This document shows, one piece after another, positions 14,249 to 21,577 of a DNA stretch of 40,732 nt. The position numbers and the translations under genes were made by a program. The DNA is from a virus. Location: positions 1 to 40,732 of IMG/VR virus record IMGVR_UViG_3300034947_000017, one strand, 5' to 3'. Each line of letters begins with the position of its first letter. The first letter of the stretch is position 1. The notes under the pieces are model-generated. The model was not told where the DNA came from, did no database searches, and saw only the letters and a program-made list of their open reading frames with translations.

Positions 14249-14686
14249 TCACCGGTGGAGCCTGGTCGCGATCACCACGCCGCGCTGGCCCTCTTTGGCC
14301 ACGTCCTCCGCCACGGCCTGGGCCACCCTGCCCGGCTGGCAGCGGTGCTGCTCCACCACCCACTTGCCGGCCGTATCCGGGTCGCGACACAGGTCCATGG
14401 GGTGACCGCAGATCTGGCACGTCTCGGCCTGCTCGGCCAGCAGCGCCAGGACTAGCGCCCGGTCCAGCTCGGTCCACGCACTCGGCCTGGTAGTGGTCGA
14501 CCGGACCAGGCGTCCGGCGTCGTCGTACTCGTAGGCGGTCGTCTCGACCTGCCCGGCTCCGAGCCATGCCGAGTGCGGCTCGCCGAGCTGAACCGCCGCC
14601 TCTACTTCGGCGCGGTAGGCGCTATCAGAGCGGAGGCGGCGGCGGAGAAAGGGATGCTCACCGAGTGTCCGTTGATCGCCCAGCAC
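14249..14686 (-). CDS. Tail assembly chaperone, T-part (-1 frame)
   Basis: This frame overlaps the end of the chaperone gene at 14602-15123 and has no good start of its own (GTG 14686 at best). It is probably translated as a fusion: ribosomes slip -1 at CCCTTTC (14653-14647) and continue from CTC at 14647 to give about 291 aa (159 from the first frame, 132 from this one). The C-terminus has a possible metal site (CQICGHPMDLC, EQHRC). The G/G-T arrangement upstream of the tape measure is conserved from lambda onward. Confidence 0.85.
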   Translation of the reverse strand: MLGDQRTLGEHPFLRRRLRSDSAYRAEVEAAVQLGEPHSAWLGAGQVETTAYEYDDAGRLVRSTTTRPSAWTELDRALVLALLAEQAETCQICGHPMDLCRDPDTAGKWVVEQHRCQPGRVAQAVAEDVAKEGQRGVVIATRLHR

Positions 14687-15123
14687 GCCTCGGACAGGTC
14701 ATCCCACTGCTTGCCGGACAGGACCTGCACCAACTGGTCGACCTGCTCGGGCGTCATCGCCGGGTCCGTCACGCTCGCCGATACGAGCTCGGTCACCCAC
14801 CGGTAGTACCGATCGGCCCAGGCGTCCTCCGCTTCTGCCTTGCCCCGCACCGGGCGAGCGGCGTAGAACCGCTGCCACTCCCGCGGCGGCATCGCACGCA
14901 CGCGGAACGGAACGCTAGCCGCCCGCATCCGCTGGCGCAGGTCGTCCATCCGCTCGGCCAGGGCCAGGCGCGGCGAACGCTCACCGAGGCTGGCGGTGGT
15001 GGCCGGCACGTCAGCGAGCTGGCGCTCCAACTCACGCCACTGAGCGGTGAGATGCCCGGCCAGACACAGGTGCACCACATCCTCGGGCGGTGCCGCCTGC
15101 GCCACGACCTCGGCGAAGTCCAT
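14602..15123 (-). CDS. Tail assembly chaperone, G-part
   Basis: A 173-aa mostly helical protein (VVHLCLAGHLTAQWRELERQL; EAEDAWADRYYRWVTELVSA; PEQVDQLVQVLSGKQWDDLS). It starts at ATG 15123, overlapping the tail tube stop as TGATG. It would coat the tape measure during tail assembly. Its last 84 bases overlap the -1 frame, and a canonical slippery heptamer lies 42 nt before its stop. The identification rests on gene order and the frameshift site rather than on sequence motifs. Confidence 0.85.
   Translation of the reverse strand: MDFAEVVAQAAPPEDVVHLCLAGHLTAQWRELERQLADVPATTASLGERSPRLALAERMDDLRQRMRAASVPFRVRAMPPREWQRFYAARPVRGKAEAEDAWADRYYRWVTELVSASVTDPAMTPEQVDQLVQVLSGKQWDDLSEACWAINGHSVSIPFSAAASALIAPTAPK
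14647..14653 (-). other. Programmed -1 frameshift site CCCTTTC
   Basis: On the minus strand the zero frame reads C-CCT-TTC, a perfect X-XXY-YYZ heptamer. Slipping back one base gives CCC-TTT and enters the open T-frame, which runs to 14249. A GC-rich run (CCGCCGCCGCCTCCGC) follows and could form the stimulatory structure. Confidence 0.85.
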
Positions 15124-15596
15124 CAGGCGACCACGGCGCGGGTCTCGGCGTCGCCGCTGACGAACATGGGCGATTCGAAATCCCAGTTCCCGTCCGGCGC
15201 CGGCTTTGTCTCCACCGGCTCGCCGGTGTTGACCGGGTAGACCTCCACCTTGTCGCTGGTGGCCCAGGCGGTGGTGGCGTCCACGCCGCGGCGCACGACC
15301 AGAAAGCCGTCGGTGTTGTACGGAAGCAGATTCCACGGCACGTCGGTACCGCTCGCATGATGGAACATGACCTTGATCGCGAACGACTTCCGGCCCGACT
15401 TGTACGTGTTCTGGCGGCTGCCCAGGTTCGACGTGTCGCGCTGGCCGGTGGTTGGTGCGATGTCCAGCCCGTCGGGCGTGATGTAGCCCTCCAAGGCGGT
15501 GCCGGCATTGAGCTCCGTAGTGGTCGGGGCCGTAGTGGTCGTGATCGCGCTGCAAAACGTCACCCGGACGTTTCCATCGATAGGCACGACAGCCAT
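15123..15596 (-). CDS. Major tail (tube) protein
   Basis: A 157-aa protein with the beta-rich pattern of siphovirus tube proteins: MAVVPIDGNVRVTFCSAI, ELNAGTALEGYITPDGLDI, then YKSGRKSFAIKVMFHHA and GFLVVRRGVDATTAW. It would polymerise as hexameric rings around the tape measure. It lies immediately upstream of the chaperone genes, the expected place. The start is ATG 15596. Confidence 0.88.
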   Translation of the reverse strand: MAVVPIDGNVRVTFCSAITTTTAPTTTELNAGTALEGYITPDGLDIAPTTGQRDTSNLGSRQNTYKSGRKSFAIKVMFHHASGTDVPWNLLPYNTDGFLVVRRGVDATTAWATSDKVEVYPVNTGEPVETKPAPDGNWDFESPMFVSGDAETRAVVA

Positions 15597-15599
15597 CTG

Positions 15600-15833
15600 T
15601 TAGCTCGCTTTCTTGGTCGATATCGACGCCTTGGCGGGCGCCGGCGCCTCGACTGGCGCCTGGGCCGCGGCTGGCTGCTGCTGGGCCGGGTAATCGGCCA
15701 AGTTAAACAGGGCCGGCGCGCTGCGCCAGTCGCTGACGCGCGTCCAGCCGCGCGCCTCGTGGTGGCTGAGCGCCGACTCAGGGCAGGTACCCGCGGCGCT
15801 GACGTCTGGGTGTCGGATCACGCAGTACCGCAT
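15600..15833 (-). CDS. Small protein before the tail tube gene
   Basis: A 77-aa protein, MRYCVIRHPDVSAAGTCPE at the start, ARGWTRVSDWRSA in the middle and a disordered Ala/Pro/Lys tail. The segment HHEARGWTRVS followed by a Pro/Ala tail resembles short actinophage virion-associated proteins found beside tail or head genes. No function is known. It starts 1 nt after the previous stop (TGATATG). Confidence 0.65.
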   Translation of the reverse strand: MRYCVIRHPDVSAAGTCPESALSHHEARGWTRVSDWRSAPALFNLADYPAQQQPAAAQAPVEAPAPAKASISTKKAS

Positions 15834-15834
15834 A

Positions 15835-16170
15835 TCAGATCCGGTACAGCTCGTAGGTGATGGTCGTGGTGGCCGAGTAGGACACCGTGGCCACGCCGGT
15901 GCTGGCGTTGATCGCCGCACGCGCAATGAAGATCATCTTCGTGACTCCGGCGCCAACGGCGACCGCGACCGCCGTCCCGGCGTTGCCCATCGGCGTCGTA
16001 CCAGGGTCGGACACGGTCACGTCGACGCTGGCACCGCTACCGTTGATGACCCGCAGGATCACGCCAGTGGTCCCGAACTGGGCCTCAGCGATCGTGTCGC
16101 TGCTGGCCACCGACCCGGCCGAGGCTGTCACCCCGGCGGCGACGACGGTCGTACTCGTGATGGCAGCCAT
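15835..16170 (-). CDS. Small beta-rich structural protein
   Basis: A 111-aa protein of Ala, Thr, Ser, Val and Gly in beta patterns (GVILRVINGSGASVDVTVSD, VTKMIFIARAAINASTGVAT, VSYSATTTITYELYRI). Such proteins decorate capsids or tails in actinophages. ATG 16170 follows AGGAAGGGG. It lies between the tail terminator and the tail tube genes, so a tail-neck or decoration role is possible. Confidence 0.7.
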   Translation of the reverse strand: MAAITSTTVVAAGVTASAGSVASSDTIAEAQFGTTGVILRVINGSGASVDVTVSDPGTTPMGNAGTAVAVAVGAGVTKMIFIARAAINASTGVATVSYSATTTITYELYRI

Positions 16171-16248
16171 GCGCCACCCCTTCCTGAGATAGTCATGTCC
16201 CCACTAAGGACGGATGTGGCGGTTGCCATGGCCGGCTACCGTGCCGAC

Positions 16249-16365
16249 ATGAACGGAGTCATACAGCCCTGGCACCTGGTGGTCCTCGGAGTCTGCTGCC
16301 TGTCCGTCGCCGCCGTCGTCGTCGGCGCCGTGCTGCTCACCCTGCGGTTGTCCCGGCGGCGCTAG
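16249..16365 (+). CDS. 38-aa membrane peptide on the opposite strand (moron candidate)
   Basis: The only plus-strand reading frame I accept in the late block. MNGVIQPWHLVVLGVCC is followed by a continuous hydrophobic helix and the basic end RLSRRR, so one transmembrane segment with the C-terminus inside. ATG 16249 is preceded at 6 nt by TACCGT (16237-16242), the -10 seen before another leaderless phage gene; the -35 is poor. ATG 16228 is an in-frame alternative. Position, strand and own promoter fit a lysogeny-expressed cargo gene. The last 4 bases overlap the end of the opposing tail terminator gene. Confidence 0.6.
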   Translation: MNGVIQPWHLVVLGVCCLSVAAVVVGAVLLTLRLSRRR

Positions 16366-16787
16366 GCCGGATAGGTCGTGCAGCGATACACCACAGCCTG
16401 GTCATGCAGTTGCGGCCCAGTCGTCTCGTCGCGTGATGTCGGCGGCGAGCCGGCCTCCTGGCGGATCGGTCCGCACACGCGTCCGGTGATAGTCGGCACG
16501 ACGTCCAGCAGCAGGGACCGCACCCGGCCTGCCACCGCGGTAGCGGCGTACAGGCCATCGCCCACGCAGTGGCAGTACCAGCGCACCGTCCACGCCGTCG
16601 ACGACCCCGCCAGTGCGTTGCCTGGCGCGTCGGCCGGCCGCTCGATCGACGCGTACACCACCACGTACGGCGGCGACGGGTCCGTGGGCGTGTAGCCCTG
16701 CGCGTCCGGATACACCGTCAGGGCGGCGTCCGCGCGTAACAGGTCTAGGGCGGCGTCCAGGTGTAGGCGGTCCAGCTCGTCAGCCAC
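16362..16787 (-). CDS. Tail terminator-like protein
   Basis: A 141-aa protein: an N-terminal helix (DELDRLHLDAALDLLRADA), then beta strands (LTVYPDAQGYTPTDPSPPYVVVYA, TAWTVRWYCHCVGD) and a helix (AATAVAGRVRSLLLDVVP). This is the pattern of gpU/HK97 gp10-neighbour tail terminators, which cap the tail tube. It starts at GTG 16787, overlapping the previous gene by 8 bases. The identification relies on order (connector, gp10-like, this gene, tube) and on the fold pattern. Confidence 0.78.
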   Translation of the reverse strand: MADELDRLHLDAALDLLRADAALTVYPDAQGYTPTDPSPPYVVVYASIERPADAPGNALAGSSTAWTVRWYCHCVGDGLYAATAVAGRVRSLLLDVVPTITGRVCGPIRQEAGSPPTSRDETTGPQLHDQAVVYRCTTYPA

Positions 16788-17175
16788 GACCGGCCGCCAG
16801 CCTTTCGCCCAGGTCGGCCAGCGCGCGCTCGTAGCGCGACGTCTCGGCCTCCAGCGCCGGCAGGCCACCGGGCAGCGGCGCCGACGTGGCCGTACCGAAC
16901 TCGATCAGGTTTCCGAGCGGGCCCTGTGGCCGATCCTTGTCCGGACCGATCTCGGCCTCAACGCCGGTACCGCGTTCCATCCGGATGTCGTAGCTGATCG
17001 CCCTGGGCAGCAGCGGGATATGTGGGTGACCGGACCAGCGGCGCCGCCAGTCGGTCTTGATGTTGAGCGCGCCCTTGGCGACGACTCCGCGCACCTCGTC
17101 GACGGCCGCGCTCTGGGCCCTGTCGAGACTGGCGATCAGCTCACGCAACCCCTGCGTGCGTATCTGCGCCGACAT
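16780..17175 (-). CDS. HK97 gp10-like tail completion protein
   Basis: A 131-aa protein: an N-terminal amphipathic helix (LRELIASLDRAQSAAVDEVRGVV), the basic LNIKTDWRRRW, then YDIRMERGTGVEAEIGPDKD and the family-typical PLGNLIEFGT. Members join the connector to the tail. ATG 17175 has GGAGG upstream and lies inside the end of the preceding gene (35-base overlap). Confidence 0.85.
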   Translation of the reverse strand: MSAQIRTQGLRELIASLDRAQSAAVDEVRGVVAKGALNIKTDWRRRWSGHPHIPLLPRAISYDIRMERGTGVEAEIGPDKDRPQGPLGNLIEFGTATSAPLPGGLPALEAETSRYERALADLGERLAAGRG

Positions 17176-17404
17176 CGCTCACCGCCTCCGGTGGCACGTC
17201 GTAGCTGAGGCAGACCTGGTGCACGGCCGGCTCCAGGTCATGCCAGAACTGGCGCCCGTCAGGGTCGACAGCCGCCAGGGTCGCGGTGACGCTGGCCGGG
17301 GTGATGTCCAGCCGCCTCAGCCGGTCAACCTCGAAGCCGAGCGCCTTCAGTGCATGAATGAGTGCGGCCCGATCGACCTGCTCCGGCACGCCATGAATGA
17401 TCAC
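17141..17404 (-). CDS. Small head-tail region protein
   Basis: An 87-aa protein (MIIHGVPEQVDRAALIHALK, then LDITPASVTATLAAVDPDG). It overlaps its neighbours on both sides (ATGA with the head closure gene, 35 bases with the gp10-like gene). No family is recognised. It is placed among the head-tail joining genes, so a neck-associated role is possible. Confidence 0.65.
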   Translation of the reverse strand: MIIHGVPEQVDRAALIHALKALGFEVDRLRRLDITPASVTATLAAVDPDGRQFWHDLEPAVHQVCLSYDVPPEAVSDVGADTHAGVA

Positions 17405-17796
17405 GTTGTCTCCTCGATCCCGAGACGTCGCGCGGTCGCCAGCGACTTGGCTGCCTCATCACGCACCAGGTAGACGCGCCCTACCAGGTCGGCGTCGTTG
17501 ACGCTGGCAGTGATGGTCACCTCATCGCCCCGGCGCACGTCGGCGGAGGTGGACACCGGCAGGTGTAGCTCCTGGCGCATCAGCATCACCGACGTCTCGC
17601 CTGCATCCGTGCGCGCACCCTGCGTCCTGGCCTGCTGTACCCGGCATACGCCGCTGTACACGCTCGTCCACACCGGTGTGACCTGCCCGGTCAGCGGGTC
17701 CGTGGTCTGCCCGGTGCGGCGCCGGATCGTGCACGTGTCGGCCATGAGCGCCTCGGCCGCGCGTCGGCCGCGGGCCAGCGCGGAAGTCACGGTCAT
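17401..17796 (-). CDS. Head closure / connector protein (DUF6093-like)
   Basis: A 131-aa protein with ALMADTCTIRRRTG, TDPLTGQVTPVWTSVYSGVCRVQ, then LHLPVSTSADVRRGDEVTITA and DADLVGRVYLVRDE, the pattern of the actinophage DUF6093/head closure family. It would seal the portal-adaptor stack after DNA packaging. ATG 17796 follows AGGAGG at 4 nt. Confidence 0.85.
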   Translation of the reverse strand: MTVTSALARGRRAAEALMADTCTIRRRTGQTTDPLTGQVTPVWTSVYSGVCRVQQARTQGARTDAGETSVMLMRQELHLPVSTSADVRRGDEVTITASVNDADLVGRVYLVRDEAAKSLATARRLGIEETT

Positions 17797-17804
17797 GACG
17801 CCTC

Positions 17805-18614
17805 CTACGGTCTGGAAACGATGCCGGTGAACGGGCGCTCCACCAGGCCGGTGTAGGGACGGCTCACCGTGCCCCGCGCCGCCATCGCACCAGTGGTCGC
17901 CAGCGCGCCAATGGCTGCGCCATACACGTGCACCGCACCCGCCACGGTGGCAGTCGTTGTGGCGGTGGCCGCAACCGCACCACGCTTGGCGACACGGCCC
18001 GCCACGGTGGCAGTCGTCGTTGCGGCACCGACACCAGCAGCCCTGACGTTCACCACGCCAGCGACAGTCGCTGGAGTCGACGCCGCCCCGACCGCAGTTC
18101 CGTACACCACCAGGCTGGTCGTGAAGTGCGGGTCGACGAAATAGCAGGCTCCGTTGGGGTTGCCGGTCGGGAAGGTCGGCGTCGCCCCGCTGTTGAAGGT
18201 GCCGTTGATCACGAAATCAGGCGCGACGTTGTGCTGAAACCCCGTCAGGTGCGACCCGTTGGATAGCGGGGCCGCGGAGAAGAACGAGCCTGTGTACGGA
18301 TACCAGTCCGCCGTCCAGACCGCGATCGTGTAGGCCAGGTTCGCAGTGATCGCCACCGGTGAGGCGAACTCGGCGGTGTTCCAAGCCGACGCCGTGATGG
18401 CCCCGAGGTCGGCGCTTGCCAGGAGCGCCCCGTCCGAGTAGCGGTAGAGGTGTCCCGTCACCGTGCCACTCGGCGCAGTCGATGGCGCATACCACCGCAG
18501 GCCAGTGACGTATCCGTTGGCATCGGAGGCGAAAACCGTGCCGAGCGTCAAGCCCGGCGCACCGTCGCTGAACGAACCGGCCGGCGTCTCCGTGCTGAAC
18601 AGGTATTCGGCCAC
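17805..18614 (-). CDS. DUF4082-like decoration protein with Ala/Thr/Val repeats
   Basis: A 269-aa protein. Residues 1-165 resemble the DUF4082 fold (LFSTETPAG, LGTVFASDANGYVTGLRWYAP, SGTVTGHLYRYSDGALLASAD, AYTIAVWTADWYPYTG, AGAT-like end CYFVDPHF). Residues 170-250 are imperfect repeats around TTATVAG/TPATVAG, alternating with V-x-V-x-G-A-A units, likely a fibrous beta stalk. The end repeats RPYTGLVERPFTGIVSRP. It sits among head genes, so a capsid or neck fibre that binds the cell surface is likely. Confidence 0.75.
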   Translation of the reverse strand: MAEYLFSTETPAGSFSDGAPGLTLGTVFASDANGYVTGLRWYAPSTAPSGTVTGHLYRYSDGALLASADLGAITASAWNTAEFASPVAITANLAYTIAVWTADWYPYTGSFFSAAPLSNGSHLTGFQHNVAPDFVINGTFNSGATPTFPTGNPNGACYFVDPHFTTSLVVYGTAVGAASTPATVAGVVNVRAAGVGAATTTATVAGRVAKRGAVAATATTTATVAGAVHVYGAAIGALATTGAMAARGTVSRPYTGLVERPFTGIVSRP

Positions 18615-18622
18615 GGCTGACC

Positions 18623-19000
18623 TCAGTCGGCAGTGAGGTCGAGATCCCCAGCCACGACCGTGAAATCGTCACCGGCATTTACTACTTTGGATGCGGTCAG
18701 GGAGCCGTGCCACCACCGCACCGGAGTGCCGGCACTGTCCCACAGTGCCCACGCCACCACAGTGCACGAGGGCATCGTCGAGAACGTGATGTCCGCGCTG
18801 TTGCTGGTCGCGCCGCTCGCGGCGGCCGCGAGCGTGACACTCTGACGGGCGTAGCTCCCGCCGGTCACCTCGGTACCGTCGGCGGCGTCCGTACCGGCGG
18901 CCGTGTACAGCGCAAGTTTGAGCGGTGTGGTGGGTGCGGTCGTGGCATTACCGGTGAGCCAGTCCAGCACCCGGTTCTCGGCCGTATCGGTCAGCGCCAT
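18623..19000 (-). CDS. Phage fibre-like structural protein (gp80-like)
   Basis: A 125-aa protein: MALTDTAENRVLDWLTG, PLKLALYTAAGTDAADGTE, VTGGSYARQSVTLAA, then ADITFSTMPSCTVVAWALWD and the C-terminal DDFTVVAGDLDLT. This pattern recurs in actinophage and mycobacteriophage structural proteins often annotated gp80-like or tail fibre. It lies between the head connector and the DUF4082-like gene, so decoration of head or neck is equally possible. Confidence 0.78.
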   Translation of the reverse strand: MALTDTAENRVLDWLTGNATTAPTTPLKLALYTAAGTDAADGTEVTGGSYARQSVTLAAAASGATSNSADITFSTMPSCTVVAWALWDSAGTPVRWWHGSLTASKVVNAGDDFTVVAGDLDLTAD

Positions 19001-19008
19001 GGGTTCCC

Positions 19009-19590
19009 CTATCCGAGTCTGACCAGGCCGGCGCGCCGGCCGTACTGGCGCCTGATGGCGGCCCGCAGGCCACTACTCGCCTCCATCGCGGTCGACAGCG
19101 CCGAGTACGCCTCGGCGTAGTCGTCGATCTGCACCCGCGTGAGCCCCTCGGGGTTGCCGTAGACGCTGCGCAGCAGGCTCAGCACCGACGAGCGGGCCAG
19201 CTGGAGATTCTGTGACCCCGTCGCGTACCCGTGGTCGTGGACGATCACGACCTCGGACGGCTGGCCGTAGTACGTCTGCCAGCCGTCCGTTCGCCACAAC
19301 CTGCTGCCGAAGAGTTTGTACTCGTCGGCATCGGTTCCGGCCACCAGCGCCGTGCCGTCCAGCGTCACCGAGGTAACCGACGTGACCGGCCGCTGCGGCA
19401 GGTCGAGCCATTGGTCCGTCGTGCCGATCAGCGTCGCCGTGTCGCCGGAGACAGCGACCAGCCGCTGGCCGCCCGCGGCCTCCTGCACTACCGCCGTCGC
19501 GCACTCGACCAACATCGTCGCCTTGTACAGGTCGAGATCGGACTCCAGCAGCGAGGCGAGATCGGCCGTGTCGGCCAACTGGTCAGCCAT
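19009..19590 (-). CDS. Head-tail connector (HK97 gp6-like adaptor)
   Basis: A 193-aa protein. The N-terminal helices (DTADLASLLESDLDLYKATMLVECA) and the following beta part (RPVTSVTSVTLDGTALV, DEYKLFGSRLWR, VVIVHDHGYATG), then helices (QIDDYAEAYSALS) and the C-terminal RQYGRRAGLVRLG match head-tail adaptor proteins. It binds under the portal ring. The start is ATG 19590. Confidence 0.85.
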   Translation of the reverse strand: MADQLADTADLASLLESDLDLYKATMLVECATAVVQEAAGGQRLVAVSGDTATLIGTTDQWLDLPQRPVTSVTSVTLDGTALVAGTDADEYKLFGSRLWRTDGWQTYYGQPSEVVIVHDHGYATGSQNLQLARSSVLSLLRSVYGNPEGLTRVQIDDYAEAYSALSTAMEASSGLRAAIRRQYGRRAGLVRLG

Positions 19591-19597
19591 CGGTCGC

Positions 19598-20185
19598 CTA
19601 CGTGAGCACGACGTACGGCACGAACTGCTTCGCCGCCGGCGAGGTGATCGTCGAGGGCGCCGTGGTGGTCAGGCTCGACCCGCTGGACTGCGACAAGTTG
19701 CGCTCCCCGGTCACGATCGCCGGGGCCCCAACGCAGCCGAGCAGAGTCGGCGGAGTGGTCGCGGTGACCATGATCCCCACCCAGTGCACGCCCGTGGTGG
19801 TGACCGTGTACGCGGTCGACAGCGCGAGCGTCTTGGTCGTGTTGGCCGCCCACGCGGTGGTCGTCTGGTCGGCGGTCTGGTACAGCAGCGCCGGCGTGGA
19901 CGAGGTGTCGTAGAGCGCGAACCACCAGGCGGTGGGCGTGCCAGCGGCGGTCGCGCCAGACCGGAACGAGACGTTGGTGATGGTGTCCCCGGCGACCAGG
20001 TAGATCGGCATCGAGGTCATCACGCCGGTGGCGAGCGCGACCTGGCCGGTGTCACCGGCCGAGTCGTACAGGCCGGTGCGCGGCAGGTTGCGCCGGAAGA
20101 ACGTGTCTGGGCTGGACGGGTCGGACAGGTTGACGTGCCCGAGCGCGTCGCGCGTGCTGCGGGTGTAGAGGCCCAGCTGGCTCAC
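19598..20185 (-). CDS. Beta-rich head-associated protein
   Basis: A 195-aa protein. Its pattern (YLVAGDTITNVSFRSGATAAG, AWWFALYDTSSTPALL, HWVGIMVTATTPPTLLG) resembles carbohydrate-binding or fibre beta sandwiches, and the N-terminus holds a short positively charged stretch. It starts at GTG 20185, overlapping the previous stop. Lying between capsid and connector genes, it may be a head fibre or decoration. No family is assigned. Confidence 0.7.
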   Translation of the reverse strand: MSQLGLYTRSTRDALGHVNLSDPSSPDTFFRRNLPRTGLYDSAGDTGQVALATGVMTSMPIYLVAGDTITNVSFRSGATAAGTPTAWWFALYDTSSTPALLYQTADQTTTAWAANTTKTLALSTAYTVTTTGVHWVGIMVTATTPPTLLGCVGAPAIVTGERNLSQSSGSSLTTTAPSTITSPAAKQFVPYVVLT

Positions 20186-20538
20186 TGGTCGCCCTCCTTC
20201 GTGATCAGGTACCGCTCAGCGAGCTGGTCCCGGGTGTAGGTGTCCGCCTCTTCGGCGCTCATTCCCTGCTCGACGGCGTAAGCGCGCCACGCCTCCGTCG
20301 ACGCCGACTTCCTCGGCGGTACGGACGCCTGGTCATCGCTCACCCCGGCCGGTGCGGCGGCGTCGAGTCGTTCGACGTCGTAGCCCTGGGCGCGGAAGTA
20401 CGCCAACGTCCTGGTCGAGGGATGCTGCCGGTCGACGCCGTCGGGCACCTCTATGGTGGCCACGCCGGCGGTGAAGGTGGTACCCACGGACACACCGGTG
20501 TACCCGGTGACAGGCGCGGAGACTCGGTATTTCGCCAC
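20182..20538 (-). CDS. Head-region protein with Rho-N-like C-terminus
   Basis: A 118-aa protein. An N-terminal beta part (YRVSAPVTGYTGVSVGTTFTAG) is joined by a Pro/Ser linker to a small helical C-terminus (TEAWRAYAVEQGMSAEEADT, YTRDQLAERYL) resembling Rho-N/SAP-like modules found in actinophage head proteins. It directly follows the major capsid gene. Possible decoration or DNA-contacting head protein. Confidence 0.72.
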   Translation of the reverse strand: MAKYRVSAPVTGYTGVSVGTTFTAGVATIEVPDGVDRQHPSTRTLAYFRAQGYDVERLDAAAPAGVSDDQASVPPRKSASTEAWRAYAVEQGMSAEEADTYTRDQLAERYLITKEGDQ

Positions 20539-20548
20539 GTCACACCCC

Positions 20549-21553
20549 TCAGACCACGTCGATGGCGCGTAGCACGCCGGCCGAAAGAGTGTTCTTGAGG
20601 ACGACCGTGATTGGCCCCATCTCGATCTCGCCGTTCTTGACCGCCCCGCTGGTCGAGAAATCGGGCATGATCGAGGTAACCAACGGCGCTCCGGCTACCG
20701 ATGCGGCGTGCAGGGAATCAATCCCGAAGGTGACCGCGTACAGATCGGTGCTCGACGAGGATACCGGGATGATCGGCGCGGAGCCGTCCGCGCGGTCGCC
20801 GATGTCCAGTAGCGCCCAGTCGCCGTAGTACTCGACGCGCCGCCCGAGGTCGTCCTTGCGCTCTTGGAGCAGGCCGGCCCACCTCAACAGTGCCCGGAAC
20901 CGGGTGATGCTCTTGGTGTTGCCGAGGATGGCCTTCACTCCCGGCGGCAACGCTCCCGGTGTCCCGATATCGCCACCACCGGTCTGCGATGGCACGATCA
21001 GCGACAGCCAGGAATCCACCTCATCGAGGCGGGCCATGGCCAGCGCCTGGGTGATGACGGTGGCCGCAGTCCAGTCCGACACGGTCGCGGTGACCTCAGT
21101 CGTGGTGCCGGTCAGCGCCTTGGAGAGACCGTCGAAGCCGTTCGCGTCCACAGCGGTATCACCGAGGACCAATTCCTGCATGAATCGGACCTTGATCGAC
21201 GTGATCAACTGCTGCATCTGGAAGGTGACCTCGTTGGTCGCCGAGGCGCCAAGGCGCGCCAGCACGCGGTCCACCGAGAAAGCACCGCCGAGGGGCTTCA
21301 GCGTGGCCGTGTACTGGGCGCGGGTCGCCTGGCCCGGGGTGTACTCGCTGTTGAGCGCCCGGAACGCGGCCGGCGCGGCGGCGGTCAGCCGGGTGTAGCC
21401 GTAGACCAGCGACCCGCCCCCGGTGCCTGGAGTCACGGTGTCGTCGAAGACGATCTGATCGAGTAGCCACGAGTAGCGGCGTAGGTTGTCGATGACGGCG
21501 TAGTCCACATCCGTTGCGGTGTTGACCTGCGCCTGAGCGAGGGTGATCGGCAC
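20549..21553 (-). CDS. Major capsid protein
   Basis: A 334-aa protein with features of actinophage HK97-fold capsids: MPITLAQAQVNTATDVDYAV, the loop YTRLTAAAPAAFRALNSEY, the spine-helix region SATNEVTFQMQQLITSIKVRF and the end MGPITVVLKNTLSAGVLRAIDVV. It follows a Glu/Lys/Ala-rich scaffold gene and precedes connector genes. GTG 21553 has AGGAG 5 nt upstream. No separate protease is visible, so maturation may not need cleavage. Confidence 0.9.
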   Translation of the reverse strand: MPITLAQAQVNTATDVDYAVIDNLRRYSWLLDQIVFDDTVTPGTGGGSLVYGYTRLTAAAPAAFRALNSEYTPGQATRAQYTATLKPLGGAFSVDRVLARLGASATNEVTFQMQQLITSIKVRFMQELVLGDTAVDANGFDGLSKALTGTTTEVTATVSDWTAATVITQALAMARLDEVDSWLSLIVPSQTGGGDIGTPGALPPGVKAILGNTKSITRFRALLRWAGLLQERKDDLGRRVEYYGDWALLDIGDRADGSAPIIPVSSSSTDLYAVTFGIDSLHAASVAGAPLVTSIMPDFSTSGAVKNGEIEMGPITVVLKNTLSAGVLRAIDVV

Positions 21554-21577
21554 GATGGCTCCTACGTAGTGGCCAGA

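Noticed and set aside
14249-14686. Independent gene starting at GTG 14686
   Set aside because: No ribosome binding site, and it overlaps the chaperone gene; the slippery heptamer gives a better explanation as a frameshift extension.
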